Source: Thermoanaerobaculia bacterium
GTDB taxonomy: Bacteria; Acidobacteriota; Thermoanaerobaculia; Multivoradales; Multivoraceae
DNA: 64,000 nt
Assembly (NCBI GenBank): GCA_022822365.1
Contig: JAJEBV010000001.1
Location: forward strand, 62,001 to 126,000
Direction of reading: 5' to 3'
A model generated the notes under the pieces. The model searched no databases and was not told the origin of the DNA. It was given only the letters and a program-made list of their open reading frames with translations. Below, piece by piece: positions 51,847 through 58,976 of the stretch. A program made the translations under genes and the position numbers. Positions within the stretch are counted from its first letter, which is position 1; the number at the start of each line of letters is the position of its first letter.

Positions 51847-52920
51847 CTAGACGATCGTCAGAGTCGGCCGTTCGGAGGCCACCTCCAGCAGCCGCCGCTC
51901 GACCGCCGACGCGATGCCGCGGAAGATCGCCGCGTGCGGGCCGCCGGCGTCGGAGACCACGATCGGCAGTCCATCGTCGCTGCCCCGGACCAGGGCGCCG
52001 TCCAGCGGAATCGCTCCAAGCACCTCGCAGTCGAGCAACTCGGCCGTCCGCTCGACGCCGCCGCGTTTGAAGACGTCGGTCGTCTCGCCGCAGTGAGGGC
52101 AGACGAAGGTCGACATGTTCTCGACCATCCCCAGCACCGGCACCTCGACCTTGCGGAACATGGCGAGCCCCTTGCGGGCGTCGATCAGCGCCACGTCCTG
52201 CGGCGTCGAGACGATCACCGCGCCGGACAGTGGCAACTTCTGCGACAGCGTCAGCGCCGCGTCCCCGGTGCCGGGCGGCAGGTCGAGCAGCAGGTAGTCG
52301 AGCCGGCCCCAGTCCACGTCGCCGAGCAACTGGCCCAGCGCCTTCATCACCATGGGGCCCCGCCAGATCACGGGCGTGTCCGGATCGAGAAGGAACCCGA
52401 GGGACATGACCCGCACGCCGTGGCGCTCGAAGGGTTGGATCTTCCCCTTCACGATCTCCGGCCTGCGGTTGATGCCGAACATCAGGGGGATGGACGGGCC
52501 GTAGATGTCCGCGTCGAGCAGCCCGACCCGCAAGCCCTGGGCCGCCATCGCGGCGCTCAGGTTGGTTGCCACCGTCGACTTGCCCACGCCGCCCTTGCCG
52601 CTGGCCACGGCGATCACGTGGGACACGCCCGGCAGCAGCGAGGGGTCGCGCGCCGTCGCCGGCGCCGGCGCGGTCGCCACCTCGAGCGAGACCTGTACGT
52701 CGGACACGCCGTCCAGGCCGCGCACCGCATCGACGATGCGGCGCCTGATCTCCGTGGCGGCCTCCGGGTCCCGCGTCGGGACACGCAGATCCACCACCAC
52801 GTCGCCACCGGTGACCGCGACCCGCTGAACGAAGCCGAACGACACGATGTCGCGTTTCATCCCCGGGAAGGTGACGGTTCGGAGGCACTCGCGTACCCTG
52901 CTCTCGATCGCTTCAGCCAT
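51847..52920 (-). CDS. mrp: Mrp/ApbC-type iron-sulfur cluster carrier ATPase
   Basis: A 357-residue P-loop protein. N-terminal MIP18/DUF59 domain about 1-90; then the deviant Walker A 'VASGKGGVGKSTVATNLSAAMA', 'GLLDADIYGPSIPLMFG' (switch) and 'LIIDLPPGTGD'-like 'LLLDLPPGTGDAALTL'. The cluster-binding CxxC is present in 'STFVCPHCGETTDVF'. It assembles and transfers Fe-S clusters. It starts 8 bases inside the end of the acyltransferase gene. Confidence 0.93.
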   Translation of the reverse strand: MAEAIESRVRECLRTVTFPGMKRDIVSFGFVQRVAVTGGDVVVDLRVPTRDPEAATEIRRRIVDAVRGLDGVSDVQVSLEVATAPAPATARDPSLLPGVSHVIAVASGKGGVGKSTVATNLSAAMAAQGLRVGLLDADIYGPSIPLMFGINRRPEIVKGKIQPFERHGVRVMSLGFLLDPDTPVIWRGPMVMKALGQLLGDVDWGRLDYLLLDLPPGTGDAALTLSQKLPLSGAVIVSTPQDVALIDARKGLAMFRKVEVPVLGMVENMSTFVCPHCGETTDVFKRGGVERTAELLDCEVLGAIPLDGALVRGSDDGLPIVVSDAGGPHAAIFRGIASAVERRLLEVASERPTLTIV

Positions 52921-53683
52921 CCGTTCCTCCCGCTTCGGCGGCGGTCTTCAACCCCGCCAACCGGCCAACCCGCTCCTCGACGTCGCGCATGAAGGACCGG
53001 CGCCCCCGTACCCCGACGCTGGCCGGATCAACGACCTCGCCGAAGATCAGCTCGACGGTCTGCGGCCGGACCACGAGGTCGCCCTTGCGCCTGATGTGGG
53101 CCGTTCCCCGGATGCCCAACGGAACGATCAGGGCCCGGCCCTTCAGCGCGAGCAGGAATCCGCCCCGCTGAAACGGCCTCATCCGCGGGCCGGAGCTGCG
53201 CGTCTCTTCGGGGAACACGACCAGGGAAACGCCGGACGCCAGCAGCCCGGTGGCGGCCGCGAACGTCTCGCCGGCCCGACTCCGATCTTCCCGGTCCACC
53301 GGCACGAAGCCGGCAGCCTTGAGCCCCCAGCCGAAGAACGGCAGGCGGAACAGGCTGCGTTTGGTCAGGAAGCGGACCGGCAGGTCCAGGATCGCCAGCA
53401 GGGCCGCGATGTCGTACAGGCTCCGGTGGTTCGCCATGTAGACCACCGGCCGGTCGCCGATCCGGTCGCGCCAGGCCGCGTGGCTGCCCCCGGCGTAGCT
53501 GAGCTCGAGGCGAACACCGCTCGACCGGAGCAACCCCCGAGCCCAGAGGCGAGCCTGGACCCCGGCCCAGTCACGGCCCGGGAACCAGGAGGCGACGGCC
53601 GCGGCGACGCCCATCACGGCGCTGCCCAGAAACAGGTACACATTCCCCGTCAGCGTGGCCAGCGCCACCGACCAGGCGTTCAA
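52913..53683 (-). CDS. plsC: 1-acyl-sn-glycerol-3-phosphate acyltransferase (PlsC-like)
   Basis: A membrane-anchored acyltransferase of about 256 residues that makes phosphatidic acid from lysophosphatidic acid. The catalytic HX4D is in 'VYMANHRSLYDIAALLAIL'; motif II is 'AAGFVPVDRED'; motif III is 'VVFPEETRSSGPRMRPFQRGGF', where the usual 'FPEGTR' has Glu for Gly. I chose TTG 53683 ('NAWSVALATLTGN') with 'GAGGGGG' just upstream; the longer ORF overlaps the mlaE promoter region and has a basic, unlikely leader. The start remains uncertain. It is first in the plsC-mrp-lpxH-aroA-activator unit. Confidence 0.8.
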   Translation of the reverse strand: MNAWSVALATLTGNVYLFLGSAVMGVAAAVASWFPGRDWAGVQARLWARGLLRSSGVRLELSYAGGSHAAWRDRIGDRPVVYMANHRSLYDIAALLAILDLPVRFLTKRSLFRLPFFGWGLKAAGFVPVDREDRSRAGETFAAATGLLASGVSLVVFPEETRSSGPRMRPFQRGGFLLALKGRALIVPLGIRGTAHIRRKGDLVVRPQTVELIFGEVVDPASVGVRGRRSFMRDVEERVGRLAGLKTAAEAGGTDG

Positions 53684-53848
53684 GTCCCCCTCGGGCGCTT
53701 TCGCCGTAGACTTGCCGCGCTGCGTCGTGCGGCGCAGGTTCGTGGGGTTCCGGATCGACAAGGTTCTGCTCGGTGCCGTGAGTTGGCCGAAGCTACACCA
53801 AGCACCCAACCACGAGGGGCGACTCCAACAGACCCTTCTCTTGGGCAG

Positions 53849-54628
53849 ATGCAACAGGCTGGACACAGGATTCTGATCGATTTCAAGGCCCCCTTGCGAG
53901 AGGTTGGGGCCATCTGGTTACTGACTGCGCGCGGAATGGCCGCCCTCGTCAGACCGCCGTACGAGTTTCGGTCATGGCTAAGTCAGATGGGACACCTCGG
54001 CGTCAGTTCGCTCGGCGTCGCGTCGGTCACGACTCTGTTCACGGGCATGGTGCTGGCCCTTCAGACCGCGTACAGCCTGCCCGAGCTCGGAGTGAAGTAC
54101 TACATCGGCAGCGTGGTCTCCAAGTCGTTGACCCGTGAACTCGGCCCCGTCCTCGTGGCCCTCATCGTCGGCGGCCGGATCGGCTCCGGAATGACCGCGG
54201 AACTCGGCACGATGAAGGTCACCGAGCAGGTCGACGCCATGCGCTCGATGGCCGCGGATCCCATAAAGAAGCTGGTCGTTCCGAAGCTGGCGGCGACTCT
54301 GATCATGTTGCCCGCTCTCACCGTCCTCGGCGACCTGCTGGGCATTCTCGGCGGCCTGTTCGTCGCTGTGAACCAGTTGAACCTCTCCGTCGGCCTGTAC
54401 ATCAACGACGTCGTGCAGACCCTCACGATGGAAGACGTCTTCAACGGCCTCGGAAAGTCGGTTTTCTTCGCGTGCTTCATCGCGATCATCGGTTGCCACA
54501 ACGGACTGACGGCCAGCGGCGGCGCCGAAGGCGTGGGGCACGCCACCACACGCACCGTAGTCTGGGCTTCCATCATGGTGCTGGTATCTGATTTCTTTCT
54601 GACCAAGCTGTTCCATGTCCTCATCTGA
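53849..54628 (+). CDS. mlaE: ABC-type lipid-transport permease MlaE
   Basis: A 259-residue inner-membrane permease of the MCE/Mla phospholipid transporter. It has about five to six helices with the conserved signature 'ELGPVLVALIVGGRIGSGMTAELGTMKVTEQVDAM', plus 'LVVPKLAATLIMLPALTVLGDLLGILGG' and 'SVFFACFIAIIGCHNGLTASGGAEGVGHATTRTVV', all typical of MlaE. ATG 53849 gives an N-terminus of the expected length; the much longer ORF runs antisense to plsC. mlaF overlaps by 14 bases. Confidence 0.93.
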   Translation: MQQAGHRILIDFKAPLREVGAIWLLTARGMAALVRPPYEFRSWLSQMGHLGVSSLGVASVTTLFTGMVLALQTAYSLPELGVKYYIGSVVSKSLTRELGPVLVALIVGGRIGSGMTAELGTMKVTEQVDAMRSMAADPIKKLVVPKLAATLIMLPALTVLGDLLGILGGLFVAVNQLNLSVGLYINDVVQTLTMEDVFNGLGKSVFFACFIAIIGCHNGLTASGGAEGVGHATTRTVVWASIMVLVSDFFLTKLFHVLI

Positions 54629-55415
54629 ACCCGCCGGCAGCCAGGACGTGCGGGAACCGCTCTACGTCGTGCGCGGTCTCTGCCGTCGCTTCGGCGATCG
54701 CGCCGTACTCGACGACCTGAGTTTCGACGTTCTGCGCGGCGAGTGCCTGGTCGTGCTGGGCCGTTCCGGCTCCGGCAAGAGCCTCACGCTGCGGCAACTC
54801 AACGGACTCGACCCGGCCGAGGGAGGCGAAGTGCTGTTCGAGGGAACGGACCTCGTCCAACTGACCGAGCGCGAGCTGTTCGCGGTGCGCCGGCGGATCG
54901 CGATGCTGTTTCAGTCAGGCGCCCTGTTCGACTCCTTCGACGTGCTCGAGAACGTCGCCTTTCCCCTTCGCGAGCACGAGCGGGTGAGCGAGGAGGAGGT
55001 TCGCGAGCGCGTGGCCGCGGCGCTCGCATGGGTCGGACTGTCCGGGATCGAAGACCGAATGCCCGCGGCGCTGTCCGGCGGCATGAAGAAACGGGTCGCG
55101 CTCGCCCGCTCGCTCGTCCTGGAGCCCGAGGTCGTCCTGTTCGACGAGCCGACCGCCGGCCTCGACCCGGTCACCGCGGCGACCATCTCCCGTCTGATCA
55201 GGAACACCAGGGACGATCTCGGAACGACTTCGGTCGTGGTGACGCACGACATTCGTTTGGCCCGCCACGTCGGCGACCGCCTCGCACTGCTTCACGACGG
55301 ACGATTCCGGTTCCTCGGCTGCTGGGAGGAAGCGGAACAGAGCACCGACCCCGCGCTCCGCGCGTTCCTCGAAGGTCGGTTCGGCCCCGCACAGGAGGAC
55401 ATCGATGCAGCGTGA
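54615..55415 (+). CDS. mlaF: ABC-type lipid-transport ATPase MlaF
   Basis: A 266-residue ATP-binding subunit that powers MlaE. Walker A 'LGRSGSGKSLTLRQLNGL', Q-loop 'MLFQSGALFDSFDVLENVAFPL', ABC signature 'ALSGGMKKRVALARSL' and Walker B 'VVLFDEPTAGLDPVT', followed by the H-loop 'VVVTHDIRLARHVGDR'. The 'LSGGM.KRVALAR' variant is the one found in Mla/Ttg2 ATPases. It overlaps mlaE by 14 and mlaD by 11 bases. Confidence 0.94.
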   Translation: MSSSEPAGSQDVREPLYVVRGLCRRFGDRAVLDDLSFDVLRGECLVVLGRSGSGKSLTLRQLNGLDPAEGGEVLFEGTDLVQLTERELFAVRRRIAMLFQSGALFDSFDVLENVAFPLREHERVSEEEVRERVAAALAWVGLSGIEDRMPAALSGGMKKRVALARSLVLEPEVVLFDEPTAGLDPVTAATISRLIRNTRDDLGTTSVVVTHDIRLARHVGDRLALLHDGRFRFLGCWEEAEQSTDPALRAFLEGRFGPAQEDIDAA

Positions 55416-56565
55416 TTCGAACACCACCAGGGTGGGTCTGACCGTACTCGCGGCCGTTGTCGCGCTTGCCGCCTTCATCTTCGCGATCGGCGAGCAGAGC
55501 GCTCTGTTCACGCCCACCAACAGCTACCGCACCATGTTCCCGAACGCCGCCGGGCTGGTCGAGGGGAACCCGGTCCAGCTGAACGGCGTGACCGTCGGCA
55601 GGGTCGACCGCATCCTGCTCAGCGAAGACCCGGACAGCGAACTGCTGGAGGTGCGGATCAGCGTCGAGCGCCGCTATGCGGGCAGGCTGCGCCGGGACTC
55701 CCTGGCGCGCCTCAAGACCCTGGGTCTTCTGGGCGACAAGTACGTCGAGATCACCTCGGGTTCGCCCGAAGCCGTCCTCCTGAATCCCGGCGAGGAGATT
55801 CCGGCGGCCCTGCCGACCGACGTCGACGAACTGATCGCCAGCGGAGCGGACGTGGTCGACCACGCGGTGGCGACGGCCCGCTCCCTCTCGAACATCCTCG
55901 CCCGCATGGAGCGCGGCGAGGGCCTGCTCGGCGAACTCGTCGCCGCACGCGAAGACAAGCGGATCACCGACACGGTGATCAGCACCCTCGAGTCGGTCGA
56001 GCGTGTGGCCGATCAGGTCGAGGCAGGCGACGGAGTCCTCGGGCGGCTGCTCACCGACCGTGAGATGGGAGACCGGATCGCTTCTTCGATCGAGGAACTG
56101 GACGAGACCCTGAGACTCCTGCGGGAAGGCGACGGCCTGGCGCCGGCGTTGCTGCATGACGGCGAGCTGAAGGCCCGCTTCGAGACCACCCTGGCGGACA
56201 CCGAGGTCGCCGCCGCGGATCTCCGCCAGATCACCGCCGACCTGCGCGAGGCCGACGGCCTCCTGCCCCGGCTCCTGAACGACGAGGAGCTGAGCGATTC
56301 GCTCACGACCGAGGTCGAGCAACTCCTCAAGCGGCTGAACTCGACGCTGGAACAGGTCGCGGAGGGAGACGGCACCGCGGCCCGCCTGATCAACGACCCC
56401 ACGATCTACGAGGCGCTCGACGATCTCGTGGTCGGCATCAACGAGTCGAGGCTGCTCCGCTGGCTCGTCCGCAACCGCCAGAAGGCGGGCATCAAGAAGC
56501 GCTACCGGGACACGCAGGACGAGATGGCGGCCGCCGGCTCGGAGGATCCGGGAGAACGACCGTGA
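55405..56565 (+). CDS. mlaD: MCE-domain lipid-binding protein MlaD
   Basis: A 386-residue periplasmic subunit anchored by one N-terminal helix ('VGLTVLAAVVALAAFIFAIG'). The MCE domain is 'SYRTMFPNAAGLVEGNPVQLNGVTVGRVDRILL' through 'ARLKTLGLLGDKYVEITSG'. The remaining 220 residues are long amphipathic helices with repeated 'GDG.L..LL.D' units ('EAGDGVLGRLLTDREM', 'REGDGLAPALLHDGEL', 'READGLLPRLLNDEEL', 'AEGDGTAARLINDPTI'). This is longer than E. coli MlaD and more like Mce/PqiB-type extended forms. It carries phospholipids between the membranes. Confidence 0.9.
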   Translation: MQRDSNTTRVGLTVLAAVVALAAFIFAIGEQSALFTPTNSYRTMFPNAAGLVEGNPVQLNGVTVGRVDRILLSEDPDSELLEVRISVERRYAGRLRRDSLARLKTLGLLGDKYVEITSGSPEAVLLNPGEEIPAALPTDVDELIASGADVVDHAVATARSLSNILARMERGEGLLGELVAAREDKRITDTVISTLESVERVADQVEAGDGVLGRLLTDREMGDRIASSIEELDETLRLLREGDGLAPALLHDGELKARFETTLADTEVAAADLRQITADLREADGLLPRLLNDEELSDSLTTEVEQLLKRLNSTLEQVAEGDGTAARLINDPTIYEALDDLVVGINESRLLRWLVRNRQKAGIKKRYRDTQDEMAAAGSEDPGERP

Positions 56566-56843
56566 TCGTCTGCGCGCGTTGCGGCCGCGACCGGGAAGCG
56601 CTCGCCGTGCCGCCGGTGCCCGGCGCCGCGGGCGAGGAGATCGCCCGGCGCGTCTGCGCCCCTTGCTGGGAGGAATGGGCGGCGATGGAGATCAAGGTGA
56701 TCAACGAGCTGCGCCTGAACTTCATGGATCCCGCGGCACAGGCGACCCTCACGAGCCACATGAGGGCATTCCTCTTCCCCGGCGACGACTCCACGGTCGA
56801 GCCGGGGGAACGGCTCGATTTCGACTCGATCGGCGAACAGTGA
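56562..56843 (+). CDS. Zinc-ribbon/YggX-like Fe(II)-trafficking protein
   Basis: A 93-residue protein. The C-terminal part 'WEEWAAMEIKVINELRLNFMDPAAQATLTSHMRAFLFPG' follows the YggX helix pattern (W..W....+.INE..LN), linked to iron handling and oxidative-damage protection. The N-terminus has two CxxC pairs ('CARCGRD' and 'CAPCWEE'), which canonical YggX lacks; it may bind zinc or iron. It overlaps mlaD by 4 bases, so it is produced with the lipid-transport set. Confidence 0.7.
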   Translation: MIVCARCGRDREALAVPPVPGAAGEEIARRVCAPCWEEWAAMEIKVINELRLNFMDPAAQATLTSHMRAFLFPGDDSTVEPGERLDFDSIGEQ

Positions 56844-56856
56844 CCGCGGGTCCACC

Positions 56857-57456
56857 CTACCGCCAGGGGCGGCGCGGGGGCTCGCGGATCCGGCGGAGCA
56901 TCCGGCGGCGTCGGTTGTCCGGGTCGGCCGGGTCGTTCGAGAACAGGCGCATCACGTCGCCGTCGCGGGCGAAGCGGTAGCGGCGTGCCGGCTTCCTGCC
57001 GTTGAGCCCCTTGGCGGCACTCTTCGCGTAGGTCCAGAGCTGGACGTCCGGGTCATCGATGTCTCGATGCTCTTCCCACTCCGTCTTCTCCGGGTCGCCG
57101 AACAGGATGTAGACCATGCCGCGGTCCGTGCGCCGGCCGAGCCGGCCGGACTCGGAGTAGCGCTTGTCCGCCTCGGCCGCGCGGACGTCGAACTGCCGCC
57201 GCAGACCGGCACCGCGGCGGCTCCAGAACTCGTCGACGAAGGCGGCGGCCTCCTCGTCCGACTCGAGCAGGAGATAGAGGGTCCGTTCCTCCTCGTCGGC
57301 GAGCTGCCCCACCGGGCCGACCAGCCAGCTCGTGTAGCCGGGGCCAAGGAAGGGGTTGATCAGGTCGTCCGGGTGGAGCCGCTCGAGGCTCTCGGCGGCC
57401 TGGGCGCTGCCGGCGGTCAGAACGCCGATCGCAAGAGCCAGACCGAACCGCCGCAC
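56857..57456 (-). CDS. GWxTD-domain secreted protein
   Basis: A 199-residue exported protein with a signal peptide ('FGLALAIGVLTAGSAQA'). The core 'YLLLESDEEAAAFVDEFWSRRGAG' ... 'RAAEADKRYSESGRLGRRTDRGMVYILFGDPEKTE' matches the GWxTD family, common in Acidobacteriota and Bacteroidota and of unknown function. The end is strongly basic and Arg/Pro-rich. It follows folE by one base on the same strand and probably is co-transcribed. Confidence 0.75.
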   Translation of the reverse strand: MRRFGLALAIGVLTAGSAQAAESLERLHPDDLINPFLGPGYTSWLVGPVGQLADEEERTLYLLLESDEEAAAFVDEFWSRRGAGLRRQFDVRAAEADKRYSESGRLGRRTDRGMVYILFGDPEKTEWEEHRDIDDPDVQLWTYAKSAAKGLNGRKPARRYRFARDGDVMRLFSNDPADPDNRRRRMLRRIREPPRRPWR

Positions 57457-57457
57457 G

Positions 57458-58084
57458 TCAACGACCCTTCAGCAGGTCCAGGAACTCCTCCCGAATCGGG
57501 CGTTCATGGAAGATGCCCCGAAGCGCGGACGTCACCGTCCTCGCGCCCGACTTCTTCACCCCACGCATCTCCACGCAGAGATGCCGCGCCTCGATGACGA
57601 CCATCGCGCCGCGGGGCCGGAGTTCCTCTACCAGAAAGCTCACGACCTGCTCCGTGAGGCGCTCCTGGAGTTGCGGCCGCTTGGCGTAGAACTCCAGGAT
57701 GCGCGCGAACTTGGACAGGCCCAGGATCTTGTCGCCGGGGACGTAGGCGATGTGCGCGTGACCGTAGAAGGGCACGAGGTGGTGCGAACACATGGAGTAG
57801 AACGGGATGTCCTTCTCCATCACCATTGCCCGGTAGTTCTCGTCGTTGGGGAAGGTCGTGACCTTCGGCTTGGTCCCCTGATCCAGTCCCCGGAACATCT
57901 CCAGGTACATCTTGGCGACCCGCTCGTGGGTGGTGTCCAGATTCGGGTCGTTCAGGTCGAGACCAAGCTCGACGAGCATCCGACGCACCAGCTCCGCGAC
58001 GCGAGCCACACGCTCCCCGTCCCGAACCGCCGGCGCACCATTTTCGTAGGTCGAGACTGGCTCGACCGGTTCCAGAACGCGCAT
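57458..58084 (-). CDS. folE: GTP cyclohydrolase I
   Basis: A 208-residue enzyme converting GTP to 7,8-dihydroneopterin triphosphate, the first step to folate and related pterins. The zinc site is 'YSMCSHHLVPFYGHAHIAYVP' with the later Cys in 'ARHLCVEMRGVKKSG'. 'LDTTHERVAKMYLEMF' and 'LQERLTEQV' are also diagnostic. It is divergent from the selenoprotein gene, with a 57-base gap, and lies near the pterin synthase homologue. Confidence 0.96.
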   Translation of the reverse strand: MRVLEPVEPVSTYENGAPAVRDGERVARVAELVRRMLVELGLDLNDPNLDTTHERVAKMYLEMFRGLDQGTKPKVTTFPNDENYRAMVMEKDIPFYSMCSHHLVPFYGHAHIAYVPGDKILGLSKFARILEFYAKRPQLQERLTEQVVSFLVEELRPRGAMVVIEARHLCVEMRGVKKSGARTVTSALRGIFHERPIREEFLDLLKGR

Positions 58085-58141
58085 CGGCGCATGCTACCGT
58101 AGTCGCCGTCAGTCAGAGGCCAACAACCAGGACGGAATCCG

Positions 58142-58369
58142 ATGAGCCGAGTGACGATCGAATACTGCGTGATGTGAAACTACCGGCCCCGAGCCGCCAG
58201 TCTGGCGGCTCAGTTGAAGGAGCAGTTCGACCTCGACACCGAACTCGTGGACGGCGGCGGCGGCGTCTTCGAAGTCGCCCTCGACGGCCGCCCCGTCTTC
58301 TCCAAGAAAGAGCTCGGCCGCTTCCCCGACAACGGCGAAGTCGAGCACGCCGTCGCCGATCTGCTGTAG
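58142..58369 (+). CDS. SelW-like (Rdx family) selenoprotein, UGA encodes selenocysteine
   Basis: A 75-residue Rdx/SelW thioredoxin-like protein not in the ORF track because codon 12 is TGA (58175-58177). It reads 'MSRVTIEYCVM', then U, 'NYRPRAASLAAQLKEQFDL' and 'GGGGVFEVALDGRPVFSKKELGRFPDN'. The CxxU motif sits where homologues have CxxC or CxxU, and the rest is a standard SelW pattern to the TAG stop. A perfect 9-bp hairpin (GAGCCGCCA/TGGCGGCTC) begins 13 bases after the UGA with its loop 22 bases after it, as required of a bacterial SECIS. Probable redox enzyme. selA/B/C/D must lie elsewhere in the genome. Confidence 0.9.
58191..58211 (+). promoter_or_regulatory. Predicted bacterial SECIS hairpin
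   Basis: GAGCCGCCA-GTC-TGGCGGCTC, a perfect 9-bp stem with a three-base loop (or five if the A-U closing pair opens, AGUCU). A G sits at the first or second loop position, and the loop lies about 22 bases after the UGA, within the accepted 16-37. It would bind SelB to direct Sec insertion. The hairpin lies inside the coding sequence, as in other bacteria. Confidence 0.8.
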
Positions 58370-58425
58370 CGACGCGGCGGAGGAAGCACCCGTCCGCGTC
58401 GGCCGCGGACGTGACGAGGTTCGGA

Positions 58426-58457
58426 TGTCGGTGCGCCGGCCTTCCGGCCGGCATCCG
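58426..58457 (-). repeat. 32-bp dispersed palindromic intergenic repeat, copy 2
   Basis: The exact reverse complement of the element at 30284-30315. Here it lies between the selenoprotein stop and the pterin synthase start, 26 bases before that ATG. The outer flanks CGGATG and CATCCG also pair, extending the stem with a bulge. It may act as terminator of the selenoprotein transcript or as a REP-like sequence. Confidence 0.7.
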
Positions 58458-58483
58458 ATCCCTGTCAACGCTACGATCGGCCC

Positions 58484-58969
58484 ATGTCCGGCATCTACTC
58501 GCTGCGCCTCGGCAAGGAGGACTTCAAGTTCTCCGCCGCCCACTTCACCGTCTTCGGCGAGGGCGAGGCGGAGGCGCTTCACGGACACAACTACCGGGTC
58601 GAGGTGGAACTGAGTGGTCCCGAGGTGGATGGTCTCGAGTTCCTGGTTCCGATGGCCGCGGCGAAGCGGGACATCCGGGCGCAGTGCGCGGCACTGGACG
58701 AGAAGGTCCTGCTGCCGGCGGAGTGCCCGCATCTTGAACTCCAGCAAGGTGCCCCGGTGACGGCGTCCCTCGGGCAGCGGCGCTACGAACTCCCCTCATC
58801 GGAGGTCGTCCTGCTGCCCGTGGCGAACGTGACCGTCGAGGCGCTGGCCCGGTTGCTCTGGCAACGCCTGGCGGACCGATGGGGCTCTCTTCGCGACCGC
58901 GTGGAAACCCTTGAAGTCACCGTGGCCGAGACCCGCGGTCAAAACGCCAGCTACCGACGCAAGTTGTAG
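58484..58969 (+). CDS. 6-pyruvoyl-tetrahydropterin synthase family, PTPS-III type
   Basis: A 161-residue pterin enzyme. The zinc ligands are His in 'FSAAHFTVFG' and both His of 'HGHNYRVEV'; the terminal Glu is in 'TLEVTVAETRG'. The catalytic position before HGH reads 'EALHGH', the ExxHGH signature of PTPS-III, where QueD has CxxxHGH. PTPS-III makes 6-hydroxymethyl-dihydropterin directly from dihydroneopterin triphosphate and can replace FolB in folate synthesis. folE is only 400 bases away, which fits. Not a QueD by this motif. Confidence 0.82.
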   Translation: MSGIYSLRLGKEDFKFSAAHFTVFGEGEAEALHGHNYRVEVELSGPEVDGLEFLVPMAAAKRDIRAQCAALDEKVLLPAECPHLELQQGAPVTASLGQRRYELPSSEVVLLPVANVTVEALARLLWQRLADRWGSLRDRVETLEVTVAETRGQNASYRRKL

Positions 58970-58976
58970 GCGGGTA

